The notes: generated by a model from the sequence alone, not told the origin. A stretch of DNA of 64,000 nt from Cryptomeria japonica (GCF_030272615.1 NC_081408.1:339976793-340040792), one strand, 5' to 3'. Numbered from the stretch's first letter, positions 12,866 to 23,810 are shown. A program made the numbers and translations.

Positions 12866-14218
12866 CATCCTAGTCTTTCCTCTATTCAGAAAGAGTTGTT
12901 GTCCTTTTCCCCTAACAACAACTATGATGATGTTTTCCTCTGGAAAAGTGACCCTAAAGGTGAATTCACAGTTTCTTCTGCTTATAAAAACACTTTTTCT
13001 CAAATCCACAATCCCTTTTGGAATAAAGTTTGGAACATCATCTTGGTCCCTAAAGTCAACATGTTCTTTTGGCTTGCTTCCCATAATAGTATCCTTACTA
13101 TTGATAATTTAATTTGAAGGGGCTTCAATTTCCCTAATAGATGTGAGTTCTGTCAGAAGGAGGAGGAATTAGTTGATCACCTATTTTTTCATTGCTCCTT
13201 CACTTGGGAAATCTGGTGTAAAATATGGGAAAAATGGAAAATTAATTGGATCATGAACAAAAGCATTAAGGATATAATATGGCAATGGAATTATCCTACC
13301 AAATGCCAAATTATTAAAAACTTGTGGTCCCTGACCCTCCCCATGATATGCTGGGGCATTTGGAAAGAAAGGAACAACAGGATATTTAGGGAAGAAAAGA
13401 GTAATACTCAGGTTGTCTTTGAAAAAATATGCAGAGCTATAAAGGAGAACATCAACATCCCTCACAAGAATAATCAGCAATGGGCTATTATAAATTTGAA
13501 TGATATGGAAAAAGGCATTATTACTGAATGGAACCTGATTGATAAGGTCTACAGAGTGGATAACAAGAAGAAGAGAGAAAACATTGTTTGGAGGTTCCCT
13601 GATTATGACTAGATAAAGGTTAATTTTGATGAGGCTGCCAAAGGGAACCCTGGAAAGGCTGGTGGAGGTGGAGTTATCAGAAATGCTCAAGGAAGGTGTA
13701 TTGCTACTTTTGCTTCCCCTTTTGGAATCCAAAACAACCATGTGGCTGAAGCTATGGCCATGCTTAAGAGCCTCCAATTAGCCTAGGAATTCAAATTTAA
13801 AAAAATTTGGCTTGAAGGGGATTCCTTAAATATTATACAAGCCCTCAAAGGGATTAGTTCAGTCTCCTGGAATATTGCTAATATTATTAAAAATGCTAAG
13901 ACTATCCTTAATAACTATGTTAGCATTATTTTAACCCATACTTTTAGAGAGGGTAACAAGGTAGCGGATATCCTTGCTAATGAAGGGGTTAGTTTGGAAA
14001 AGGGGGTCAAATATATAGGGGAAGATCACATTGAGTGGGAGACTAAGGAACAATTATATTTGATCACCTTAATGGAGCAAGCAAATATTATGATTGAATT
14101 TTGGGGAATGAGTACCAATGATAGAGTTTGGAAGCGGATGAACTGTCAGTCGATGAGTGCTTCTAGGCATCTTAACCAAGAACACATGTGTGCGAGAGGT
14201 AATTGTAATAATAGCTAG

Positions 14219-15940
14219 GTTCGTATGAACATGAAAGGCAATTTCAAAATTGTGAAAGTATCTTTTCAAGGAGAAACCAGAAACACAGAGTTTTACTTGC
14301 GGGCCGAGAGTTGTAACAGAGGTGATTGTGACCTGGAAAGCAGAATTGGAGGAAGCCTTAATAGGAATGAACCGTCCGGTTGTGAGCACTGGAAGAGCGA
14401 AAGGAAGGTGTGGAGAAGGCTCCACCGACATGGGTTCACAGATTACATGGAGAAGCTCCATGGTAGTAGAAGCTCTATTTCTTAGGGGTTCGCAAAAAGC
14501 TGGAGCAATAATAGGGCTACCTTGTTTGGGGAAATCTGGCACATTGATGAAAGCTTGAACTCGGAGGTAAAAGGGCTCAAGATGGAGGGGACCAAATTCT
14601 ATAGGGATAGAAAGTACACCGCTGAGGCCTTCAAAAACTTCCCTAAGATGGAGGACAAGAAGAACAACCTAGAGAAGAAGGATAATATATCTTACTTCAC
14701 CCCCCAACAGGTAAAACCTTTCTGGCAAACAATTCTTAGGGCATTAATGGAGTATTTAACTATGGATGGTAGGTTTACGAAAATTTACAATTATCACTTT
14801 GCCATCCTGAACCACTTCTGCCATGGGGTGAAAATTTCTTTGCCCTTCTATCTTGCTTCTTCTCTTAACAAGAGCTTGGTCGACCACATTAAAAAACCTA
14901 GCTCCTACCCTCTTGTGCACCAGGGTCTCATTCTGCTGATTTATGAATATATGAAGAATAAGACTAGGGAAACAAAGGATGACCCTTTAATTTTCAATGC
15001 TCAAACTTCTGAGAAAAGCATAGACTTTGGTTCGATTGAGGAGACCAAAACCCCTACCCATAAAAAAAGGAAGATTATTGTGCAAGAAGAAACGGATGTG
15101 CTTTGTGAGGAAGAAGAAGGAAAAAATAATGAAGAAATTTTTGAAAAGGAGATCAATAAGGAGCAGGAGTATGGGGAAGGAGAGGAAGGGGGCAATTCTG
15201 AGAATTGTCAACATAATATTGAAGGCTCAAAAATTGAGAAAGAGGCTCTGAAGCCTAAGGAAGGTGAAAACCCTAATGCGGAGGAGACAGAACAAAGCAA
15301 GGATTCTGCGGAAACCATTCTAGATACCGCTCGCAATTGCACCATTGAATTCTTCAATTTTTATAAGTGGGTGGTGGAAAACATTACCAGCATGTAGGGT
15401 AAACAAAGGGAGTTGGAAGTTAAGATCAACAAGTTGATCAACATGTTTGATTCTGGGAAGTAGCACAAGGAGATGGAGAATAGTGAAGCGGAGGAAGAAA
15501 TGGAAATGGAAGACTGGCAAGAGAAAGACTTGATTAAAGGTGACCTGAAACACCTGGAGGACGTCATCAAAATTCTGAAGGAACAAGTGGAGGAGGATAA
15601 GGACAATGTCAATGCCCAGATGGCTAGAAACGAGAAAGCCCTAAAAAGCCTTATGGATCATAACCTCCAGGTTCTAAAAGTCTCCTCCTAGAACATGAAT
15701 GCACTGGTGAATCACCTAGAAAAGAAAAACTAGAAGAAGAACCTGGTGGTTATTGAAGATGCTCCTACTTCCATCCTAACCCACTAGACCTCTAGACACA
15801 GAACTAGGCAGACTACGACGGAGAAGGAAATGAAGATGAAAGATAGCCAGACTGCTCAGGAAAATACTGATTTGAGGGAAGTGGCAAAAGCTATGATACT
15901 TTTGGTACAGGATGCAGAAGAAACCATGAAGAATTTCTAA
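14219..15940 (+). pseudogene. In-frame C-terminal extension of LINE ORF2, or a third ORF (acidic coiled coil)
   Basis: The RNase H frame continues, interrupted only by stops (mainly TAG), for about 570 more codons to a TAA at 15938. The longest open piece is 14522-15397 (291 codons). It opens with a mixed segment (MEGTKFYRDRKYTAEAFKNF), then a compact hydrophobic part around 14700-14950, then a strongly acidic Glu/Lys-rich stretch (15090-15300), then a heptad-rich coiled-coil candidate (15370-15690) with Leu/Ile spacing. I recognise no catalytic motif. It may have been the end of a long ORF2 or a separate ORF3 captured by the LINE; the conserved frame and the 3' UTR directly after it argue that it belongs to the element. 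Confidence 0.6.
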
Positions 15941-16086
15941 ATTTTGTCTTTTGCTAGGCTTGGGGCCAATTTCTTGCTGGTCTTTTTGCTGGTGTTTTGC
16001 TGTTGTTGTATTTTGTTGCTATATTGAATATCTTTCTTATGTATCTGGGTTTCAGGTCCCTTAAAACCTATTTTTAATTAATCAAA
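15941..16086 (+). other. LINE 3' UTR and tail
   Basis: Follows the last stop. Rich in TTTGCTGGTG and TTGTTG words, ending in AATTAATCAAAAAC just before the target duplication at 16087. This TTG-rich short 3' UTR is common in plant L1 elements. No long poly(A) is left. Confidence 0.7.
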
Positions 16087-16105
16087 AACAAAAAAGAAAC
16101 TTGAG
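16087..16105 (+). repeat. LINE target-site duplication, right copy
   Basis: Identical to 7124-7142 over 19 bp. Confidence 0.9.
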
Positions 16106-16263
16106 ATTATAGACATCAAGGCCTTCAACAAGGCAAATATTTTTTAGGGCTCTATGACCATTCTAACTAATGTGACCAAGTCCCTAGTGACATAACATTG
16201 TTTTGTCCACTAGGAGCTTCATCTCCAAAGAATTTTCACCCTTACGTATCCTAAAAGCATGGA
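16106..16263 (-). pseudogene. Ty1/copia pre-integrase (zinc-binding) fragment
   Basis: On the minus strand, continuing from 30846 across copy B, the frame carries a GLGHIS stretch followed by HRALKN and LVEGLDVYN. This matches the HHCC zinc-binding region ahead of copia integrases (family LGHxSxxGL.AL.....V.GL). It is a short piece left between two insertions: the LINE ends at 16105 and copy B begins at 16269. Confidence 0.6.
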
Positions 16264-16268
16264 CATCA
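16264..16268 (+). repeat. Target duplication of copy B, left (CATCA)
   Basis: CATCA directly precedes the terminal TGTAATGCC at 16269 and recurs at 30841-30845 directly after the opposite terminus ACTACA. Confidence 0.8.
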
Positions 16269-16836
16269 TGTAATGCCTGCCAAAATACCCTATAGAAATT
16301 AAAAAAACTAACATACTAGAAGAGATAATTTTTTCTTAAAACATCATCTACTCAATATGAATTAAACATATTTAACATAATATGCACATAACAACATGAA
16401 AATGTAACATAATCACATGAGCTAATTATGCAAGAAAAAATAAATACAACTTAAGTTTCACTACCATCTCCCTAGGGTATCTCAACATCATCACTTACTC
16501 TACCAATCATAAGCAATAACAATCCACTCATTCCTAATATAACACATAACATTTCCATTATTATTATTCCATGGACATATGTAGTTCCCTTAATACCTTT
16601 CTAGCTTGATATGCAATCACCTTATCATCAATCTAATACAACATGCAACTCAAAACAATGCAATCTAATCCATTTCCCAATTAAGGTGCATTTTAAGAAC
16701 CAATACTAAATGTTCCAAATCCCTTAAGCATAGATATGTTCTATGATCCCTTCCTTCTCTACCATGATTACTAATAGAAATATGAGATAATCTCAACACC
16801 ATTTCTTTTCTTAACATTTAAATTATCACAATATAG

Positions 16837-16841
16837 CCAAG
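16837..16841 (+). repeat. Target duplication of nested element, left (CCAAG)
   Basis: CCAAG precedes TGTAGATAGG at 16842 and recurs at 25389-25393 after TCTACA. The copy A homologue at 1540 has a single uninterrupted CCAAG. Confidence 0.92.
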
Positions 16842-18241
16842 TGTAGATAGGAATCTGGAAATTATCAAAGCAAGTAGATATTTAAGCTAGCTCAATCACG
16901 AAAACTAAAATGCAGTGACAAATCCTAATTACATTCAATAGAGATGCATAAAAAACAAGACATTCAATTCAAATGCAAACCATCGCAAATGTGAATATCT
17001 CCTCCAAAAATCTCTATTGTCCTTCTTTCTCCTTCAAATTACTTTGTTTTGTGGATCTCACCTTCAAGTGCATAAGTATAATATGAAAGCAAGACTGACA
17101 AGACGAGACGACAGCATAAGGGTACTACAAGTGTGATTGATTCGACCCTTTTGATTGAAGAAATTCATCCAATTTATAGACAAATTGGAGAAAAGACCAC
17201 ATTAGCATGAAAGTGATTCAAATGGAAATTCAAATCAAAAATAGCAAAATTATGACAAGTGTATGACAAATTGCTATGCAAGGATTTATGACAATTTATG
17301 ACAATTTATGACAAATTGCTATGGAAGGATTATGACAAGAATTTGAAATAGAAATAGACATTTAGGAATTTAGGAGAAATTAGAAAATTAAGTTAGAAAT
17401 AATGACTTGGAAATTAGGAAATTGATGCAAATTAGGTAAATTAATTAATAATTTTTCATTCATTAATTAATTTACAAAAAGAGGACGAACTAATTAGCCA
17501 ATTAAATAAACATTTAATTGTGACAAGAAAACTTAGGATAGATAAATCATTTAAACTAGAGGGAGAAATGACAAACAAGGTTAAATGAATAAATCATGAA
17601 ACCCTAGAAGATGAATTAGAAATGCAAGGACGACAATTAGGTCTTGATGTAGGATTGATTTGATCATGATTCTGACTTGATAAAAGACCAATACTTATAA
17701 ACGATTGAGATTGGTTGACAAATTGACCAAGATTGATAAATGTGCCAATTGATGAGGAATCAATGACTAATTGATCCCAATTGACACGATTGAGAAGGAC
17801 GACGATCAATGACAAATCGATCACAAAATGACAAGATTGAAAAGGACAACGATCGATGACAAATAGATCACAAAATTGATGAGATTTGACAAGGATCGAT
17901 GGCGAATCGATCGCAAGATGACAAGATTGAGAAGAGGACAAAACCTTTATTATATCATCAATTAGGATTGACGATGTCCAGAATGATGACAAATGAACAC
18001 GCACATTGATACTACAGGATAAGACTGACCAAAATCATGACTGAAGATTATTATCGACAAGACCAAATTCAAAAGCGAGACAAATGAAGAATCCAGAAGA
18101 AGGACTCGATGCTTGCAAATGATAAAGACCAAATGCGCAACATAGGAGAAATGTTAATGCGACCCAAAAACCCTAAAATAAGGCAATGCGCAAATGTTAA
18201 AGTATGATTCCACAAGCGTTGACCATTTTTAGACGTCTACA
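16842..18241 (-). repeat. 3' LTR of the nested element (1400 bp)
   Basis: TG..CA ends. It is longer than its partner by about 44 bp because of an extra TTATGACAA-type tandem stretch near 17280-17325. A region of imperfect repeats built on GACAAAtcGATCgcAAaATGACAAGATTG words lies at 17750-17950; on the minus strand it gives an open frame (17594-18004) shared with the other LTR, probably by repeat structure alone. Confidence 0.88.
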
Positions 18242-18260
18242 TTTTGCCCCTCTTTGAGAC
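18242..18260 (-). promoter_or_regulatory. Polypurine tract of the nested element
   Basis: On the minus strand CAAAGAGGGGCAAAA abuts the LTR start TGTAGACG. This is the expected plus-strand primer position and it fixes element orientation. Confidence 0.75.
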
Positions 18261-18689
18261 AATGCGATTCTAAGCGTTGTTTCAAAGAACAATAATGAAA
18301 ATGCCCTTGTTTCAAAGAACAATAATGAAAATTCCCCAGACACTGACAATGACATATGCATGCCCCCTCGAGGAATTGGCCGGAAACATCCAGAAAAGAG
18401 GCCAATTTATCGATAATTAGTATCCATACACCTTTTCTATCCCTTTATCTTGATCTGACATAAGGACGCAAAATTTAAACATGGTTTCAAAAACCTCTTG
18501 ACATGTCCCTCATGCCATGTCACTACTTTACATTATCATATCCAGTCTCTTGTCCCATCATGCAATAGCCCTTGAAAATTGCATCTGTATTGTCTCCATG
18601 ATAAAAGGCCTTTGTCTTCCCTCTATCCACCAACATTTCAGAAAGCCTATTTATTCACTTGTCATATTCCTTTCCTTGCTAGACATTGG

Positions 18690-19020
18690 GGGCAAAATCA
18701 TAAAAAATCAAATAATGTCCTGAAATTATCCAAAAAAAATTAAAAATGTCCTGAAATAATCCACAAAAAATCAAATATGATCCTAAAATAATCCAACAAA
18801 ATCATAAAAGTCTTGAAATAATCCAAAAAAATCAAATAATGTCCTGAAATAATACAAAAAAATCAACTAAAGTCCTGAAATAATCCAAAAATAAAAAATA
18901 AAAAAAGTCTTGAAATAATCCAAAAAAATCAAATAATGTCTTGAAATAATCCAAAAAAAATTGAAAAAGTCTTGAAATAAACCCCTAAAAAGTCAAATAA
19001 AGTCCTGAAAAAACAAAACA
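18690..19020. repeat. Tandem repeat, about ten 31-34-bp units
   Basis: Units resemble GTCCTGAAATAATCC plus an A-rich ATCAAATAAT linker, with drifting sequence and length. A near-identical word (AATCATAAAAAGTCTTGAAA) occurs in the A-rich tail of the Tat element at about 56939-56958. This suggests shared ancestry of the downstream modules rather than chance. Confidence 0.7.
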
Positions 19021-19235
19021 AAAAATTATCTGCTCTGTGCATAGATAGATCACTGACCACACATCCAATGACACGAAATCACACACTGTGCTTTACTAAA
19101 ATCACGCATTAACAGATGAACTTTTTCAATCAAACCAGACATTCAAATTGATCAAAATTGTCACATCAATCAATCCACATCAATATCATTGGTCCTTGGC
19201 ACATTATCATGAGTCTTATATAGCATGTGGTATGC

Positions 19236-19514
19236 TCAAAACCAAACTATGTCCTGTCTTAGATGGGGGATCAGAATGCGGAGGATACGCCATACATCCT
19301 CTAGTGTCACCATCGCCTCTCCAGTCGCTAGGTGGAATGAGGAAGTCTCTGAATGCCATCGCTCTGCCAATGTAGTCAACAGTCTTGTGCTTGCCCTAAT
19401 CTCGGGCATGAATGTAATATAGTATAAACCAAGTCTTGCTAATGTATCTCTGTCCGTGCTCCTGAGTCTATGTTGTAACATGAAGCAGTCAGGTCGATTC
19501 TCCCACATGATCAA
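19236..19514 (-). pseudogene. Plant mobile domain (PMD) N-terminal fragment
   Basis: A 92-codon minus-strand frame reads LARLGLYYITFMPEIRAS, then LAERWHSETSSFHLATGEA and VTLEDVWRILRI. These are the opening motifs of the PMD family, found in host MAIN/MAIL proteins and in plant transposons: a W(H).ET.TFHLP.GE(M)T.TLEDV block. The remaining domain (the usual 300 or so residues) is missing downstream. Here the frame lies in the same sense as the LTRs, unlike the antisense PMD gene at 58.5-60.2 kb. It is a fragment and probably not functional. Confidence 0.7.
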
Positions 19515-20112
19515 TGGATACTGTCAACTCTGCATCACAATTGGGGCACATTTTGTCAGTTTTAGGGTTTACTCCTATGGGCTGCATTTCCTTGTTTCAT
19601 GTCCAAATCAGGGTGTTTCTAATCTATTTTGACCTATCCTACCCTTCTCCCCCTTTTTGGATCATTTGCATGCTATTTTTGATCAAATTTGGGTTCCTAG
19701 TGCATAACTATGCTTGTGTGCTATGACTTGCGCCTATGGAAAAAAATGTAGATCATATGGAAAATCATTCCAATTCTATTTAAAGGTGCTTTTCTCTTGA
19801 CTTTTAATGGGATCATCAGAAAGGATGGAAGGGATATCTTGATCTTTCTTAAGAAGTGGAATGTCAATGGGATTTGAAAGGACATTGTGTTCATGAAATG
19901 GAAGGGGATCATTTGGGATTGGATGAACTGGGATATCTTGATCTTGCTCGGGGAATGGAGTGTCAATAGGACTTTGGATAGGATGGGCAAGAATAGGGGA
20001 ATCATTGTGAGTGTCTGGGAACATGGGATCTTAGTCAACAATTGGATGGGATGATAAGGTTTTAGGATCTTGATCTTGATCTATTTCAAGACACGTTTCT
20101 TCATGCTCTAAA

Positions 20113-21060
20113 TTATCCTCTTGACATGGGGGATTTTGGCAAGGGATTAATGCTTTGGCATGAAGGGGATGCACTTTGAACATTTGTGATGGATTCTGGC
20201 AAGGAATCAATGCTTGAACATGAGGAAGAGGGACTTCGAATGGGGTCCTCTAAAACAGGTAATGGCAATAAAGTGCATGGTGGCATTGGGTCTTGTATTT
20301 TTGAAACATGACAAGGATGTGCATCATGAATTGGATTATCTTGGAAATCAATTATGGATAGCTCTTGGATAATTTCATCCTTGGGTGTATTGTTTGATGA
20401 AGACAATATGGAAGGTTCTGGTGAAACTTCTAAAGGTGTAGGGATAGATGCCACTGGAGAGTCAATTTTCTTGTGGGGGGATGAGGCATTGCTAGACATA
20501 AGTGTATTATCTTGATCTTCCTCAAAGAACTCACTTGGTAGTTTCCTTAAGATCATTGCAATAAAACCACCTTTCTTTTGAGGTTTTGATATAGCTGAAT
20601 CTGGAATTTGAACTTGTTTGGCAAGGAGTTGGTTCTGATCTGATGTCATGTTTTGATATTGGACTTGGTTCAATTGTTCTGACATGTTTGAAACTTGGGT
20701 TGGTGTGTGCTGCAACCTTTGTTTTTGAATGTTTGGTTGTGGTTGCTGACATTGATATGTTGATTGAACTTGTTGATATTCCACCATTGGTTGAACTATT
20801 TATTGACATTGTATAGTTGCTTGGACATATTGTTGAAATTGGACCATTAGTTGTGTTGGTTGTATATGTTGGACCATTGGTTGTGTCTATTGGAAATGTT
20901 TGAACTATTGAACAATTGGTTGTGATGGTTGAAAATCTGATTGATAGTAAACACCTTCTTGTTCTTGATGTGGAGGCACATAATGTTGTTGTCTCTTTTC
21001 TTGAAATTGTTTCATCATCTCTATTTGTGAGAGGAGAGTTGGTATGTCTGATCGTTCGAT
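20113..21060 (-). pseudogene. Gln-rich hypothetical protein frame in the nested element
   Basis: The open part (20787-20113, 224 codons) and a stop-interrupted upstream extension are rich in Gln, Val, Pro and Thr (repeated QPMVQ.Q-like words). An acidic Ser/Pro-rich half with IPTPLEVSPEPSILSSS follows. No enzymatic motif is visible. A short basic hydrophobic patch (GGFIAMILRKLPSEFF) lies between the halves. Position after the leader suggests a gag-replacing or captured coding region, but I do not recognise it. Confidence 0.35.
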
Positions 21061-21068
21061 AAGAGATC

Positions 21069-22160
21069 TTACATCAATTGACTCAATCTTTGGATTTTGA
21101 CCTGGAAATTTTTGAACATTTTGAACATTTGTGATCTATTCTTCTGAATGTTTTTCACTCTTTGTTCCAATATCTCACTTTCTTGAGCTAGTTTCTCCTC
21201 TAGTTTTTGTATTTGGACATTTACATCATCATGATAAGTTTGATCCAAGTTTTGAGACATGTAGAGATTGGATTGACATGATTTATTGCTCAATTGTGAT
21301 GGCATGGCTTCGTAAGAAGGTTGAGACCTCATTTCAACAAACATGTCACTATGCAATGCAACTAATAGGATTGACAAATGCAACCTAAAGGATGACAATG
21401 CAACTTAATGTTTTTGTTGTTTTTCAAGATTTTGACACACTCATGAATGCAATTCTAAAAATGAGACTCTTAGGAAATTGAAATGATGTCTAGACCTCAA
21501 AGGACAAAATGACAATCGGTCAACATATGGCTATGTGCTCAAATGCCCATACCTATAATAGTGTGACAATCGGTCAACATACCTATCTCTCTACAATTGG
21601 TCGACATATGGCTATGTGCTCAAATGCCCATACTTATAACAGTGTGACCCCACAGCTCAATGTCTACACTCCCTGATATGCTATCTGATGCAACTGAAAA
21701 TATAGCATAGCTAGCACGCATGGTCCCCATGCGTCCATAGTCTCCTCTAGTTTTTGTATTTGGACATTTACATCATCATGATAAGTTTGACCAATATTGC
21801 CTTGTTGTTGGGTTGGATATAATTGTGATTGCCTTGGATTAAAATTTGATTGCATTGTCGGTTGATATGTCAAACTTTGTTGCATCATTGGTGCTTGGAA
21901 CCTTGTTTCAATAGACATGTCACTATGCAATGTTTTTAGGATTTTTAATTTTAAAAGGATGATGTATGATATGCAACTAAATGCAACCTAAATAGATGAA
22001 AACTCAATCTATGGCAAGAATGCAACCTATGTTTTTGTTCTTTTTTTCAAGATTTTGACAAACTCATGAATGCCATTCTAAAAATGAGACCCTTAGGAAA
22101 TTGAAATGATGTCTAGACCTCAAAGGACAAAAGGACCAAGTGACAAAAGGACAAAATGAC
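21069..22160 (-). repeat. Tandem duplication with coiled-coil frame (two copies)
   Basis: Sequence encoding QTYHDDVNVQIQKLEE occurs twice (about 21190-21260 and 21740-21800). Downstream blocks at about 21410-21530 match 22035-22160. The unit is about 550-620 bp with indels. The better copy (21398-21069) continues into LEEKLAQESEILEQRVKNI, a coiled-coil-like helix. Two copies of a 50-bp word around 21516-21660 form a further small tandem repeat. Confidence 0.6.
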
Positions 22161-23810
22161 AATGTCTCCCCTATATGCTTGGATACTAAGCTAGGTTTGA
22201 CCAAATGACATTGATGACAAAAAGACAAAAGTTTGATAAGGTCTAGACTTCCTAACAATAACTTAGGGTTTATCAAAGATTTGCATTACTCAAGTATGAC
22301 AAAACCTAGGTTTGACACTATATGGAAAGGGACAATTACTTATGCAAATGACCCTAAATATGATATGATAATGACTTAAGCTTAATGAAGGGACCTAGGG
22401 TATGCACATGCAAATGTATGACAATGTCAACCTAAGGAAAAACCTAAGGTTGAATTATGAAATGGTATTACTCTAATGCAAGAGGACGCATGCAAATGAA
22501 TGACCCTTATTGATATGCAAAGGAGTATGACCTAGGTGAAACTTAACCTTGGTAGTTGACAATGAATTTGCAAAATGCAAACCTAGGATGAACCTAAAGC
22601 TAAGTGACATGAATGTTGAGACAAGATTTTGAAAAATGTTTGACAACCATATTTGAAGGTGTTTTGAACTTTGTTTAATGAAATACTCTTGTGTTTAACC
22701 TTGTTTTGAATCAATTTGTCTTGTTTTTGAAATGAGACACAACTCAACTTTTGACAAAGAAGACAAGATTTTTTAACTTAGACTCAAGACAATCATGCTC
22801 ATTCACACATTTCTTATGGTAGGTAAGGACAATAGGTACTTGAGAGGTAGACTCATTATGGGATTCAAGGAGAATACATAGATGCTTGACCCCACAGGCT
22901 CCCCTCCACAGCCCTCACTTCTCAAGGCAGCCAAGCATCAGTCCCCATGGAAATCTCCCCATGGTGAACTTAGTATCTCTTCCAAGTATTCAAACTCCTC
23001 CTTCTCAAGCAACTAGAAGGATTTTGGCCTCTAAATACAAGGTGTTTAATAAGGATTTCTGTTAAGCACTACTCCTTGGTGTCATGCAAGAGTGATTGAG
23101 ACACAGGCCCACCAAGATACCAAACAAATGTAGTCATGCAAGCATGATTTAGACTGTGAGGCCCTACTTAGATGCTGATATGAGAAAGAGTCCAAGGGTC
23201 ATCACTTCCCAAGTAACTACAATTCCCACGTAACCCTTCCTTCAAAGCTTTTGCCCATCAGGTATTTATTTAGAGTGAGTTAGAATGCCAAGGTACTCTG
23301 GTTGTGCTCACTTGGGTCATTCCCTTCTCACGATTGTCTTGGAAAAGAAAGAAAATGGTCGGGAAGGTAGGCCCTCTAAAGGTAACACACAATCCAAAAC
23401 ACGAGAATGGTATCGAAGATCTGGATTTCTGATCACCCTAAGAAGGATGAGAGCATACTCTCCTACTCCAATGTCAAACTTGACAAACAAAGCAAACACA
23501 TGTTCATTCCATCCTACTTAGCAAACATACTAGGTGCCTAATTATGAATCACAAACACAAAGTTTAGTTGGAATATAAGGCAACCTACAAAATCACTAAG
23601 TTAGGAATTTGGTTTGTTTGGTCTTTGACTAGCGAACCTACATAAGATTTGTTAGTAGTTTCATTCTTAGTATTTGTCACACGTAATGCCAAGGTTCTAC
23701 ATAGAGAAACAGTACTAAAGAAAACCAAAATGCAAGAACAGAATGCCAAACAAAGTAATTTGCAAGCAAAAACACTGATTTTTACCTCTATTTTTGGCCT
23801 CACACAGGGC
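22161..23810 (-). other. Leader-like noncoding region of the nested element
   Basis: Rich in ATGACAAA and CCTAGG words. 22860-23300 is more GC-rich, with short C/T-rich blocks. I see no credible coding frame. By position, downstream of the primer site on the minus strand, it is the long untranslated leader common in Tat-related elements. Confidence 0.4.

Larger units (their letters stand above)
8901..14218 (+). pseudogene. LINE ORF2: endonuclease, reverse transcriptase, zf-RVT, RNase H
   Basis: Begins MKVISWNIRGLN, the standard start of the apurinic-like endonuclease (8901-9620; NIYAPNS and VMGDFN visible). The RT spans about 10190-11290: DKAPSPDGF, FRPISLYN, LIKLDLAKAYDRF, LRQGDPISPILF and the catalytic FVDD near 10970 (FADD/YADD in most relatives). 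A Cys/His zf-RVT region (CEFCQKEEELVDHLFFHC) lies near 13140-13200. RNase H spans 13610-14010: NFDEAAKGNPGKAGGGG, LEGDS, EGNKVADILANEG. Frame 8901-11290 is continuous apart from stops; a net frameshift lies between 11290 and 11860. A 990-bp transposon splits the region ahead of zf-RVT. Most stops are TAG. It would nick DNA and copy element RNA; this copy cannot. Confidence 0.88.
7143..16086 (+). mobile_element. Full-length L1-type LINE with a nested DNA transposon
   Basis: A non-LTR retrotransposon bounded by 19-bp target duplications. In order it holds a short 5' leader, ORF1 (DUF4283-like RNA-binding domain plus CCHC knuckle), ORF2 (endonuclease, RT, zinc-binding zf-RVT, RNase H), an unusual in-frame C-terminal extension, and a TTG-rich 3' UTR ending in a weak A-rich tail. 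Without the 999 bp added by the nested insertion it is about 7.9 kb. It landed in the copia relic between the pre-integrase and integrase core. Many in-frame stops show it is dead. Confidence 0.9.

Noticed and set aside
13181-13777. 198-codon minus-strand open frame
   Set aside because: It is antisense to the LINE RNase H region, whose plus-strand motifs are unambiguous; the frame is a shadow.
17594-18004. 136-codon minus-strand frame, repeated at 24741-25151
   Set aside because: Falls in the two LTRs of one element and is made of imperfect DNA repeats; shared presence is due to LTR identity.
18690-19020. CRISPR-like array of repeats and spacers
   Set aside because: Units drift in length and sequence, spacers are A-rich and not unique, and the context is a plant retrotransposon.
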